A DNA stretch of 42,021 bases, taken from NCBI GenBank assembly GCA_937944405.1, contig CALDYR010000008.1, positions 1-42,021 of the forward strand, read 5' to 3'. Below the pieces are notes generated by a model, which did not search any database, was not told the DNA's origin, and saw only the letters and a list, made by a program, of their open reading frames with translations. Position 1 is the first letter of the stretch; each line of letters begins with the position of its first letter. The translations under genes and the position numbers were made by a program. The DNA comes from an uncultured Pirellulaceae bacterium. GTDB taxonomy: Bacteria > Planctomycetota > Planctomycetia > Pirellulales > Pirellulaceae. Shown here piece by piece: positions 24,603 to 32,667 of the stretch.

Positions 24603-25664
24603 ATGAAATTAAAGTTAACTGCAATCGCCTTGGTTGCGAGCATGGCTTTGAGCTGCGACGACAGCTTTGGTTGTGATCTTTTAGATCGAATGCTTGGCAG
24701 AGCAGGATGCTCGTCTCGCGAAACTCCTAAAGTCTCTGGCTGCGGATGCGGTGGGGGATTGGTGGACAAAGTCGTCGGAAAACACGGCGAAGACATGGTC
24801 ACTTACGATGCCAACTCTGGTGGAGCAGACTGCGGTTGCGAATCTGCACCAGCGCCGTCATGCGGATGTGGTGCTCCAGCAGCAGCGATTGAACCGGTCG
24901 CCGATTGCGGATGCTCTGCACCAACGCCTATGCCAACGGTTGAATGCGGTTGTTCCGCTGCTCCGTCTGCTGCGGCGTCTGTCTCAGATTGTGGATGTGG
25001 TTCACCAACGCCGATAGCTGATCCTAGCAACGCCGTTGCTAAAAAAACGTTTTCTCTTGGCGTGTTCAACAAATTTCAAAGAACAGACCACGGATCTCCC
25101 GCCCCGGTACCTGCGGCTGATTGCGGATGCACAGCTCCGGTCATGGACCACGCTCCATCAGCAGTAACATCTTGCGGATGCAATGGAGCCGGTGGCGAGG
25201 AGAAGGCAGCTGTTCGTGGCAAACTTACGTTGCTGGATCGATTGCGTGGCAACCGCATTCCAAGAACCCGCGAAGGCGTTGTTATCGGATCTGAAGGCAG
25301 CGACGGTTGCAATTCACCTTGCCCCCAGCCTCAGAGTAGCGACTGCGGTTGTGGTGCAGCGGCCCCTCAAGAGGCCCCTCAAGCGGCCCCTTGCACCAGT
25401 TGTGCAGGCGGTGAATTCGTCTACCGCGATGCTCAACCTGTTGGCGGATGCACTTCATGCGGCACCAGCGAAGCTCAAGTCATTTACGGAGAACCTACTG
25501 CCGTTGCACCAGCCACCGCCATGGGGACCGGAGAAGCAGACATCGCGCCTGTCGTTCCCGCGACCGAAGGCGTTATCGAATCTGTTGACGAAACTTCGGG
25601 AGCAGCACCCGTTGTTGATCCAGGTGCATTTATCCCTCGTCGACGCACAACTGTTGGCAGCTAA
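24603..25664 (+). CDS. Exported CGC-repeat protein of unknown function
   Basis: 353 residues, with a signal peptide at about 1-23 (KLKLTAIALVASMALSC, possibly lipidated at Cys18). The mature protein holds nine spaced Cys-Gly-Cys units, usually preceded by Asp or Glu and followed by an Ala/Pro/Ser-rich linker (ADCGCSAPTPMPTVECGC, SDCGCGSPTP, ADCGCTAP). Two LDRxxG segments (LLDRMLGR near the start, LLDRLRGNRIPR in the middle) also repeat. Further CxxC pairs follow towards the C-terminus. Disulfide or metal-mediated cross-linking in the cell envelope is plausible, but unproven. GGAG lies about 11 bp before the ATG. A strong terminator follows at 25752. Confidence 0.7.
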   Translation: MKLKLTAIALVASMALSCDDSFGCDLLDRMLGRAGCSSRETPKVSGCGCGGGLVDKVVGKHGEDMVTYDANSGGADCGCESAPAPSCGCGAPAAAIEPVADCGCSAPTPMPTVECGCSAAPSAAASVSDCGCGSPTPIADPSNAVAKKTFSLGVFNKFQRTDHGSPAPVPAADCGCTAPVMDHAPSAVTSCGCNGAGGEEKAAVRGKLTLLDRLRGNRIPRTREGVVIGSEGSDGCNSPCPQPQSSDCGCGAAAPQEAPQAAPCTSCAGGEFVYRDAQPVGGCTSCGTSEAQVIYGEPTAVAPATAMGTGEADIAPVVPATEGVIESVDETSGAAPVVDPGAFIPRRRTTVGS

Positions 25665-25751
25665 CATGCTGTAAACAGTGTTACAAAGCAATCTGACGGT
25701 CCAAGTTCGACTTGTGCAAACGAGGAAAACGAAGACAGTCGATCTTGAAAG

Positions 25752-25785
25752 CGTTGTGGTTGTTCGCCAGCCACAACGTTTTTTT
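25752..25785 (+). terminator. Intrinsic terminator of the CGC-repeat gene
   Basis: An 11-bp stem, CGTTGTGGTTG / CAGCCACAACG with one G-T pair, a 5-base loop, and seven T directly after the stem. It lies 88 bp after the stop of the plus-strand gene at 24603-25664. Confidence 0.88.
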
Positions 25786-25807
25786 ATTTGCTTAGATCAC
25801 ATCTCCA

Positions 25808-26428
25808 CTAACCCAAAAGGTCATCCCCATACCCCGGAGGAAAAGGATCCTCAAGACTCCTCAGCAAAGGGGCGGCTTCTGAATCTTGCAAGTCGTTAAT
25901 TTCATCCTCAACTTCGGCTTCAATCGCGTTTAAATCCAGCGCCCCAATTTTAAATTCGTCGTGCCAGTTAACTTGCTCTAACCCTTCCGGCGGCGGCAAC
26001 TTCACCGGCGCGGTCTTCGCCAGCCATTTTCCATCCAGCAATCGGTCGTACCAGATTTCACTGTCGATAGGTTTCGAATTCCGCCGCAATGCAGCTTTGT
26101 GCAACCGATGATCGCTCGAAACCACCGTCAGCTTCTTTGGCGTTGAATGGCGAGCAATCAAATGCTCGATCATCGAATCGGCATCATCAAATCGGTCGGC
26201 GTATAACACCAAAACATTTTTGATGCGGTAGCGGTTGGTTTTCGCCAGCGGCGGACGATGAGCCGCGTCAAAAACAATCGTCGTTCGTTTGGCGAATTCG
26301 ACGCCCGCAAAGGTCGCAATTTCTTGCAGCAAACGATTACGAGACTGTTCAAGGGCGTCGCTAGAGGTCGATGTGGATTTCAAGCCACATTGAAAAATTA
26401 GATTGTACCCGTCAATAATGGTGTCCAT
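25808..26428 (-). CDS. YacP-like NYN-domain protein (PIN-fold nuclease)
   Basis: 206 residues, cytoplasmic. It opens with DTIIDGYNLIF, the first acidic site of NYN/PIN-type metal-dependent ribonucleases. TTIVFDAAH, DADSMIEHLI and KLTVVSSDHRLHKAA provide the later acidic and polar residues in the right order. YacP (Rae1) of Firmicutes is a ribosome-associated mRNA endonuclease, and a related role is possible here. The C-terminal third (about 150-206) is an acidic extension not needed for the fold. It sits between the CGC-repeat gene (convergent) and an APH-type kinase (divergent). Confidence 0.82.
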   Translation of the reverse strand: MDTIIDGYNLIFQCGLKSTSTSSDALEQSRNRLLQEIATFAGVEFAKRTTIVFDAAHRPPLAKTNRYRIKNVLVLYADRFDDADSMIEHLIARHSTPKKLTVVSSDHRLHKAALRRNSKPIDSEIWYDRLLDGKWLAKTAPVKLPPPEGLEQVNWHDEFKIGALDLNAIEAEVEDEINDLQDSEAAPLLRSLEDPFPPGYGDDLLG

Positions 26429-26510
26429 CGAATTCTCTGCGGAAATCTATCGCTTAGTTACCTAGATATCATACTCTCCGGTATAATACTCCGGATTTTA
26501 CAAATTCCCT

Positions 26511-27485
26511 ATGCTGGCAACCGTCAAAGAAATCGCCGCAAAGTTTGGCATCCACGCAACGCTGCTCGAACCGGTCAAATCCGCCGGCTTTAGCGGAGCC
26601 GGCGTCTGGCGCATCGCCAGCGCTCAAGGGAAAAGTTACAGCGTCAAACGTCTGACCAATTGCGCACCAGACCACCTTGCTTGGGTTCATCGCGTGCAAC
26701 TCCACACGATCGTTTGTGACTGCGATTTCATAGCCCGTCCCCAACTCACCGTCGACGGGATGAGCTTCATTCGGGACCAAGGCGGACTCTGGGAAGTCTC
26801 GACTTGGATGCCGGGGACGGCAGATTACACCGCCCGCCCCTCCGACGCGAGACTTAGCCACGCTATGCGTTCACTGGCGAAATTCCACCAATCTGCCGCT
26901 CAGGTGAACTTTGATTTCCGCCCCAGTCCCGGCGTGAAAACGCGTTTGGACCAATTGGCAAAACTTAAACGCACGATCGCGATGATTCATTCAACCCCGG
27001 CCCAGTATCCGGCGCTTAGGACAACGTTGCGGCAATTGAAACAGTTGCCGCAAGACCACCTGCTTCGTTGGGCCGATGCGATTGCCAGTTTCGAACACCA
27101 AACGCTTCCTTTGCAACCAGTCATCCGCGACTTACGGCATGACCATCTGTTGTTCACCGAAGACCGGCTTACTGGATTGATCGACTTTGACGCGCTTCAA
27201 ATGGAAACAATCGCGATGGACCTCACGCGCTGTTTAGGCAGTATCGTTCCTGACGACGCCGACCGCTGGGATTTAGCGCTTCATGCATACAGCGGCGTCC
27301 GCCCAATTCAGACCTTAGAACGAGAACTCATCGGGATACTCGATCCAATCAACGTCGTTCTTTCGGCATTGAATTGGATTCAATGGATTGTGATCGACAG
27401 GCGGCGATTCGAAAACAAATCTGCCGTCGAAACAAGGCTTCAACAACTCAATCACCGACTATCAATTATCGGTCAACACCGATGA
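26511..27485 (+). CDS. APH/choline-kinase-fold phosphotransferase
   Basis: 324 residues, cytoplasmic. The N-terminal lobe has the Lys of the ATP site (SYSVKRLTN), followed by a hinge (LWEVSTWMPG). The catalytic loop RDLRHDHLLF keeps the catalytic Asp but has His where the usual loop has Asn; the metal-binding motif GLIDFDAL follows. This pattern is typical of the aminoglycoside-phosphotransferase/homoserine-kinase superfamily, which phosphorylates small molecules rather than proteins. The actual substrate is unknown. It is divergent from the NYN gene; the 82-bp gap contains AT-rich sequence suited to promoters. Confidence 0.82.
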   Translation: MLATVKEIAAKFGIHATLLEPVKSAGFSGAGVWRIASAQGKSYSVKRLTNCAPDHLAWVHRVQLHTIVCDCDFIARPQLTVDGMSFIRDQGGLWEVSTWMPGTADYTARPSDARLSHAMRSLAKFHQSAAQVNFDFRPSPGVKTRLDQLAKLKRTIAMIHSTPAQYPALRTTLRQLKQLPQDHLLRWADAIASFEHQTLPLQPVIRDLRHDHLLFTEDRLTGLIDFDALQMETIAMDLTRCLGSIVPDDADRWDLALHAYSGVRPIQTLERELIGILDPINVVLSALNWIQWIVIDRRRFENKSAVETRLQQLNHRLSIIGQHR

Positions 27486-27560
27486 TTTAGTCGGCATTGG
27501 TCAGTCACGACCACCTGACATGGGGCACCAATCTGAGCGTTGGCCATCGCATCAGGGGGA

Positions 27561-28610
27561 TCATTCGCGCCAGCGGAAGATTAACATCGCGATTGAAAAC
27601 GGAATCACGCACCATGCCAACATCACCAGAATCTCAGACCATTGGTTCCACAGGGAATCACCATCCATCATCACCGCGCGCAAAGAATCGATAATCGGCG
27701 TCAGAGGTAGCGCCCGGATCACAGGATGAAAAAATTCAGGGAACCGTTGGTAGGAAAAAAAAACGCCGCACAACGTATACATCGGCAGCATCACAAAGTT
27801 CATCAATCCGGAGGCGGTTTCGACCGTTTGCGCCCGAGACCCGATCATCAACCCCAGCGCCGCAAATTCAAACGCACCCAATACCACCAAAAAAATCACC
27901 GCCCCGACACTTCCGTAAATCCGTACATCGAACATCCAATACGCAACCAACAGCGTTAATACGATCTGGGGAATCATAAACACCAACCGGCTCAGCAGCA
28001 TGCTTAACAGGAAATGCGATCGGCGCATTGGCGTCGCCATGAACCGTTTCAGTAACTTGCGAATTCGCATATCCACAATCGCGTACCCCACGCCCCACAT
28101 GCCCCCGCCCATCAGCCCGATCCCCAGTAACCCCGGCACCAAGAAATCGACATAGGTTCCGCCAGGTTCATCAAACTGAGTTTCTTCGGCGGTGAACGCA
28201 TCAACGCGCCCGTTGGCAGCCTGCAGAATATCATCAACGATATTCTTTGCCGCCAGCGCCCCGGGGCGTTTTGCGTCGAATCGATACGCAAACCCTTCCT
28301 GCCCGCGATCGACAATCACGGTCACCGCCAACACGGACCTACCCGCACGCAGCCGTAAAGAACTTTCCGCTGCATCGACCAAATGAGCCGCGATTTGCGG
28401 CTGTCCTTCTAACTGCCTTACGGCAACCGAAGCGCGGTCGTTTTTGATCACATCGATATCAAATGTTTCTTGGGTTTGATTGCGAAACGCAACCCCTAAA
28501 ACGACGATCATCAATACCGGAAAAAAGTAAACCCAGAACACGGCTTCGGGCCGGCGCACAAATTCCTTCAAACGCGTGATCGTGATGGTGGGGATGGGGT
28601 GCATGAACAA
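27561..28610 (-). CDS. ABC-2 type exporter permease
   Basis: 349 residues. One N-terminal helix (about 22-41, FWVYFFPVLMIVVLGVAF) is followed by an extracytoplasmic domain of about 130 residues and then five membrane segments in the second half, the layout of ABC-2 permeases of the NatB/YhgE-type class. The C-terminal helices include GLMNFVMLPMYTLCGVFFS, the conserved ABC-2 signature region. It is encoded 59 bp downstream of an ABC ATPase and is surely its partner. The substrate (drug, ion or lipid) is not predictable. Confidence 0.88.
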   Translation of the reverse strand: MFMHPIPTITITRLKEFVRRPEAVFWVYFFPVLMIVVLGVAFRNQTQETFDIDVIKNDRASVAVRQLEGQPQIAAHLVDAAESSLRLRAGRSVLAVTVIVDRGQEGFAYRFDAKRPGALAAKNIVDDILQAANGRVDAFTAEETQFDEPGGTYVDFLVPGLLGIGLMGGGMWGVGYAIVDMRIRKLLKRFMATPMRRSHFLLSMLLSRLVFMIPQIVLTLLVAYWMFDVRIYGSVGAVIFLVVLGAFEFAALGLMIGSRAQTVETASGLMNFVMLPMYTLCGVFFSYQRFPEFFHPVIRALPLTPIIDSLRAVMMDGDSLWNQWSEILVMLAWCVIPFSIAMLIFRWRE

Positions 28611-28669
28611 GTCTCAGTTGATGGGAAGCCTCTACCCGATAACAATCCACGAGCATAGCGGTCCTTGGA

Positions 28670-29608
28670 CTAATCGGAGCTTAACTGTTTTCCCGTTTTT
28701 GCCACAAACACATCTTCAAGCGTCGCGCTGCGGGTTGCCAAGTTCGTCATGGCGATGTGTTTGTCCGATAAATGGTCGATCAATTGCGGAAGAACTTGAT
28801 GGGGGTGGCCTAATGAAATACGGTACTGGTCTTCGAACATTTCGACTTGATCGACGGTTTCGATCTGCCGAAGGAGTTCTAAGTCGCCTCCCTCAAGCCG
28901 ACGGTCAGTTGCAAATTCAATGACATGTTCGGCTCCCAAAGATTGAATCAAAGCACTCGGCGTGCCTTCGGTGATGATTTCTCCATTGTCAAAAATTGCG
29001 ACGCGGTCACAAAGGCGTTCTGCTTCTTCCATATAATGCGTTGTCAGCATCACCGTTTTTCCTGAATCGGTAAATGATTCGATGATCTCCCACAGTTCGC
29101 GGCGACTGGAAGGGTCCAACCCGGTCGTTGGTTCATCCAGAAAGATCAAATCAGGATTCCCGACCAACGCCGTGGCAACCGCCAAACGCTGTTTTTGTCC
29201 ACCGGAGAGATTTTTTACCCAGACATCTCTTTTGGCGGTCAAGGAGACGCGCTCCACCGCCTGCTCCGCCGAAATACCATCGGAGTAGAAACTGCGAAAC
29301 AGCTTCAACGTTTCTCTCACCGTCAAACGTTCGCTTAATTGAGTCTCTTGCAGGCTGACGCCGATTCGCTGGCGAATCGCATTGGCCGAGGTTCCCCAAT
29401 TCATCCCCAGCACTTCAGCCGATCCCGAAGTTGCGTCTAACAATCCTTCGAGAATCTCGATAGTCGTGGTTTTGCCGGCCCCGTTGGGCCCCAGCACACC
29501 ATAACATTCACCGGCGTTAACCGAAAACGAAATTCCACGCACCGCTTCGACAGGCGGTTTGCCTGGATACGTCTTTTTTAAATTTTCACAGCAAATGGCA
29601 ATCTGCAT
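28670..29608 (-). CDS. ABC-2 exporter ATP-binding protein
   Basis: 312 residues, cytoplasmic. Walker A GPNGAGKTT at 40-48, Q-loop SLQETQ, complete signature LSGGQ at 134-138, Walker B LIFLDEP followed by TTGLDP, and switch His in TTHYMEEAERLCD. The last 90 residues form the accessory domain common to drug- and Na+-export ATPases (DrrA/NatA-like). It is the first gene of the two-gene exporter unit on the minus strand, with its permease directly downstream. Confidence 0.9.
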   Translation of the reverse strand: MQIAICCENLKKTYPGKPPVEAVRGISFSVNAGECYGVLGPNGAGKTTTIEILEGLLDATSGSAEVLGMNWGTSANAIRQRIGVSLQETQLSERLTVRETLKLFRSFYSDGISAEQAVERVSLTAKRDVWVKNLSGGQKQRLAVATALVGNPDLIFLDEPTTGLDPSSRRELWEIIESFTDSGKTVMLTTHYMEEAERLCDRVAIFDNGEIITEGTPSALIQSLGAEHVIEFATDRRLEGGDLELLRQIETVDQVEMFEDQYRISLGHPHQVLPQLIDHLSDKHIAMTNLATRSATLEDVFVAKTGKQLSSD

Positions 29609-29697
29609 AACTTAAGAACGAAAAACATTCTTCTAAAAACGGAGGGCAAATCATATAAACTTTCCAATCGGGCGACCGCCTGTGAAAACTAAATGCC

Positions 29698-30720
29698 TCA
29701 GCCTTTGGGTGGAGATTGGGATTTGCTAAATTCCTTCGACAGTACCGTACGGACGTGAGTTAGAATTTGCTTCTGAACTGCTTCAAAATCGTCATTGGCG
29801 ATGAAGGCTCCCGCAGCCGCTTTGTGACCGCCGCCGCCAAATTCTGTCGCCACTTCATTGGCTCCTGACTCACAACGACTGCGGAAACTTATTTTATAAC
29901 CGCCGTCAACCAGACCCACGAAGATCACGGCGAAAACCGTGCCATCGATTTCAAGCGCCAGATTGATCAGGTCCTCGGTGTCGGTGGGCTGGGCACCCGT
30001 TTTCTCATAATCATCAGGAAGGATAAACGTGTGTGCCAGCCGTCCTTGAAGCTCAGTTTCAATCCGCGCCAACACGGTTCCGCGTAACCGCACTCGGCCC
30101 ACCGTTTCGTGTTCGTAAAGCTGGCCGTAAATTTTTGACGGCAGCGCCCCGGCATTAACCATTTTCGCGGCCGCCAAATAAGTTTCTTCTTTCACCGAAG
30201 CGAAACGAAACCACCCCGTATCGGTGGCCAACGCCGCAAACAGCGGCGTCGCAATTTCAGCGGTCAATTCAACCCCCAACTCCGCAGCAGCGTTGACCGC
30301 CATGCGTCCCACCGCTTCAGCATTCGTATTTTTAAACAGTTCAGCATCAATATCGTCTTCACCTAAATGATGATCGAAAATGATCTTCTTATAAGTTGAA
30401 TTCCTGATCACGTCCGCCATGTCCCCCAGCTGGATCCACGCACTGGTATCAAGGATCATATGCAAATCAGCATCAGCCAGTTCTTCGGCGGTGATGTCTT
30501 TATTGATGCACATGATGCGATTGGTCGGATCGATGAACTTCAGATTGGGCGGAACCTCTTGGCCGCAGACGATACGAACCTGCTTTCCAAGCGCTTCTAA
30601 AATTTTCGCCATCCCAAGGCAACTCCCCAAGGCATCACAGTCCGGGCGAATGTGGCTGGTGAGAATTATGTTTTGAGCGTCTTTGATTACTTCTCGAAAT
30701 CGAGGCCAGTCAACTTGCAT
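29698..30720 (-). CDS. nrnA: DHH-family phosphoesterase, oligoribonuclease/pAp-phosphatase-like
   Basis: 340 residues from the ATG at 30720; a longer frame to 30801 would add 27 residues before the conserved core. DHH motifs: SHIRPDCDALGS (Asp27, Asp29), ILDTSAW (Asp91) and DHHLGEDD (116-118). The C-terminal DHHA1 domain ends with the Gly-rich FGGGGHKAAAGAF. NrnA degrades nanoRNAs and dephosphorylates 3'-phosphoadenosine-5'-phosphate; both roles complement the PNPase encoded upstream in the same direction. It follows ribF by 117 bp. Confidence 0.88.
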   Translation of the reverse strand: MQVDWPRFREVIKDAQNIILTSHIRPDCDALGSCLGMAKILEALGKQVRIVCGQEVPPNLKFIDPTNRIMCINKDITAEELADADLHMILDTSAWIQLGDMADVIRNSTYKKIIFDHHLGEDDIDAELFKNTNAEAVGRMAVNAAAELGVELTAEIATPLFAALATDTGWFRFASVKEETYLAAAKMVNAGALPSKIYGQLYEHETVGRVRLRGTVLARIETELQGRLAHTFILPDDYEKTGAQPTDTEDLINLALEIDGTVFAVIFVGLVDGGYKISFRSRCESGANEVATEFGGGGHKAAAGAFIANDDFEAVQKQILTHVRTVLSKEFSKSQSPPKG

Positions 30721-30837
30721 GATCTTTATTGTTCTGAAAGAGTAATAGGCGGAAAAAATCCGATACCCGAAGCTGACAAGGTTCGTGATAGGATTTGCCA
30801 CGGAAATTATACGTGGGGCTGCGCGACTAATGGTGGA

Positions 30838-31773
30838 TCACAGCGCGGGCCACGCCGAAGCGATCTTCCGCGCACAACCGATGTCGGTTTTGAGCTGTTG
30901 AATCAACTGTTCCTGCGATCCAAAACAAAGAATATCCCTCAGTCGGCTAATAAAATCAACCTCGACAACACTCCCGTACACAGAACGTGCAAAATCCAAG
31001 ATATGCGATTCGACTTTCAGCGCGTTTTCCCCAAAAGTCGGGTTGGGACCAATGTGAATCGCAGACCAATGGCTCCTCCGGTCGACGTAAGTTCTACCGG
31101 CATATACTCCCGCAGCAGGGATCAAGGTGTCAATCGCGTCTAAATTAGCCGTGGGAAATCCAATTTTTCCTCCCCGGGCGGCGCCATGGGTGACCATGCC
31201 CCGAATACGGTAGGGGTGGGTTAACATCGTGGCCGCCGCCCCAACATCGCCAGCGGCAATCAAATTACGGATACGACTACTGGAAATCAACGCCGCATCA
31301 TCCTGAATCGGCGTGACGACTTCCAAAGCGATGCCGTTAGAATCGCAAAGTTGCCTCAGCACGTGCACGTCCCCGCTTCGGTTTTTTCCAAAAAAGAAAT
31401 TCGGACCTTCAACCATTGCCTTGGCTCCCAACTTCTCCTGCACGATCTTTGAAAAGAACTCCTGATGCCCTAACGATAACAAGTCCATATCCGTGGGATA
31501 CGCCACAACCACATCAACTCCAAGTTCGGCCAATAAGTCGGCTTTGCGGTCGGTCCAAGTCAGCGGGGCAGGAGCCTCTTGGGGACGCAGAACTCTCACC
31601 GGGTGCGGATCGAAGGTGAATACGATTGCGGCCCCGCCCACTTCATGTGCGTGACGTTTGAGCCGATCGATAATCGTTGCGTGGCCACGATGGACCCCGT
31701 CGAAGTTTCCGATCGTGATGGCGCCCCCGCGCAGGGATTCCGGGAATTCTCTCAGGTTTCTGATAAGCTTCAC
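30838..31773 (-). CDS. ribF: Bifunctional riboflavin kinase/FAD synthetase
   Basis: Converts riboflavin to FMN and then FAD; cytoplasmic. 311 residues, the usual length. The N-terminal nucleotidyltransferase domain shows GNFDGVHRGHATII and later SSSRIRNLI. The C-terminal flavokinase domain begins about residue 185 with YRIRGMVTHGAARGGKIGFPTANLD and continues YAGRTYVDRR and VESHILDF. It is 41 bp downstream of a histidine kinase gene, in the rpsO-pnp-kinase-ribF-nrnA series. The rpsO-ribF linkage is common in bacteria. Confidence 0.95.
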   Translation of the reverse strand: MKLIRNLREFPESLRGGAITIGNFDGVHRGHATIIDRLKRHAHEVGGAAIVFTFDPHPVRVLRPQEAPAPLTWTDRKADLLAELGVDVVVAYPTDMDLLSLGHQEFFSKIVQEKLGAKAMVEGPNFFFGKNRSGDVHVLRQLCDSNGIALEVVTPIQDDAALISSSRIRNLIAAGDVGAAATMLTHPYRIRGMVTHGAARGGKIGFPTANLDAIDTLIPAAGVYAGRTYVDRRSHWSAIHIGPNPTFGENALKVESHILDFARSVYGSVVEVDFISRLRDILCFGSQEQLIQQLKTDIGCARKIASAWPAL

Positions 31774-31814
31774 GATGGGCAGAGGGGGTTAGACAATGGT
31801 TCAACCGACATGGT

Positions 31815-32528
31815 TTAAATTCTTTTGGGCGTGGGAAATTCGATCGTAAATTGAGTTCCTTGGCCGCTGTCGCTTTGTACGTTGATGCGCCCACCATGGC
31901 CTTCGATGATTTTCTTCGCGGTCGGTAATCCAAGCCCTGTGCCGGCGTCTTTGCTGGTGTAAAATTCTTCGAACATACGTAGCAACGTTTCACCTTCCAT
32001 GCCGCATCCGGTATCGATCAAATCCAATGCCACGCCATTGCGTGTGATACGCGTCCGGGCCACCAACTGACCGCCATTGGGCATCGCTTCGATCGCATTT
32101 TTCACCAGGTTAACCATCGCCGCTTGCAACGTTTGCGGGTCAAGCTTAATACTGGGAAGGTCTGCTTCTAAATAACTTTTGACTTCAATGCCTTGTTGTG
32201 TCGCCTGAGATTGAAAAAAATCCAATACTTGTCGGATTTGATCATTGAGGCTTCCGGCGGTGAATTCCATCGTGCTGAAACGCGTGAACCGGAGGAAATC
32301 ATTGAGCATTGTTTCCAGCCGCACACACTGCCGATTGACCGTCTGGACCCGTTCGCTCGCTCGGCGGGCCTGAACCGATCCGACCTCATCGAGATCTTCT
32401 TTTAGCAACTCCATGTTCATGCGTATCACCGACAACGGATTCTTCACCTCATGCGCCAGCGAACCGGCCAACGCCGCCAGTTCACTGTATCGCTTACGAA
32501 GTTCATCGATATCGTCTGTATCATGCAT
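31815..32528 (-). CDS. Soluble sensor histidine kinase without sensor domain
   Basis: 237 residues, no membrane segment. H-box LAGSLAHEVKNPLSVIR with His26 starts almost at the N-terminus, so no PAS or other input domain is present. The ATPase part shows N-box MVNLVKNAIEAMPNGG, G1 DTGCGMEG and G2 GTGLGLPTAKKIIEGHGG. The protein is therefore a bare HisKA-HATPase core that needs a partner to receive signals. No response regulator lies in the window, making it an orphan. It lies between pnp and ribF on the same strand, with a terminator separating it from pnp. Confidence 0.9.
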   Translation of the reverse strand: MHDTDDIDELRKRYSELAALAGSLAHEVKNPLSVIRMNMELLKEDLDEVGSVQARRASERVQTVNRQCVRLETMLNDFLRFTRFSTMEFTAGSLNDQIRQVLDFFQSQATQQGIEVKSYLEADLPSIKLDPQTLQAAMVNLVKNAIEAMPNGGQLVARTRITRNGVALDLIDTGCGMEGETLLRMFEEFYTSKDAGTGLGLPTAKKIIEGHGGRINVQSDSGQGTQFTIEFPTPKRI

Positions 32529-32603
32529 CAGTGGTTAACCTCAGTGCGCCAATGGAGATCATCTACCCACCGAATTGCGGCCACAACCGCCGGCCACGGC
32601 AAA

Positions 32604-32638
32604 CAAAAAAACGCTCGGGCCGATAAAACCCGAGCGTT
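32604..32638 (-). terminator. Intrinsic terminator of pnp
   Basis: Perfect 10-bp stem AACGCTCGGG (32610-32619) / CCCGAGCGTT (32629-32638) with a 9-bp loop. On the minus strand it is followed by a run of T (32605-32610). It lies 30 bp past the pnp stop codon and separates pnp from the histidine kinase. Confidence 0.92.
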
Positions 32639-32667
32639 ATTTTATCTAATAGTTGTCGCAGGTAAAC

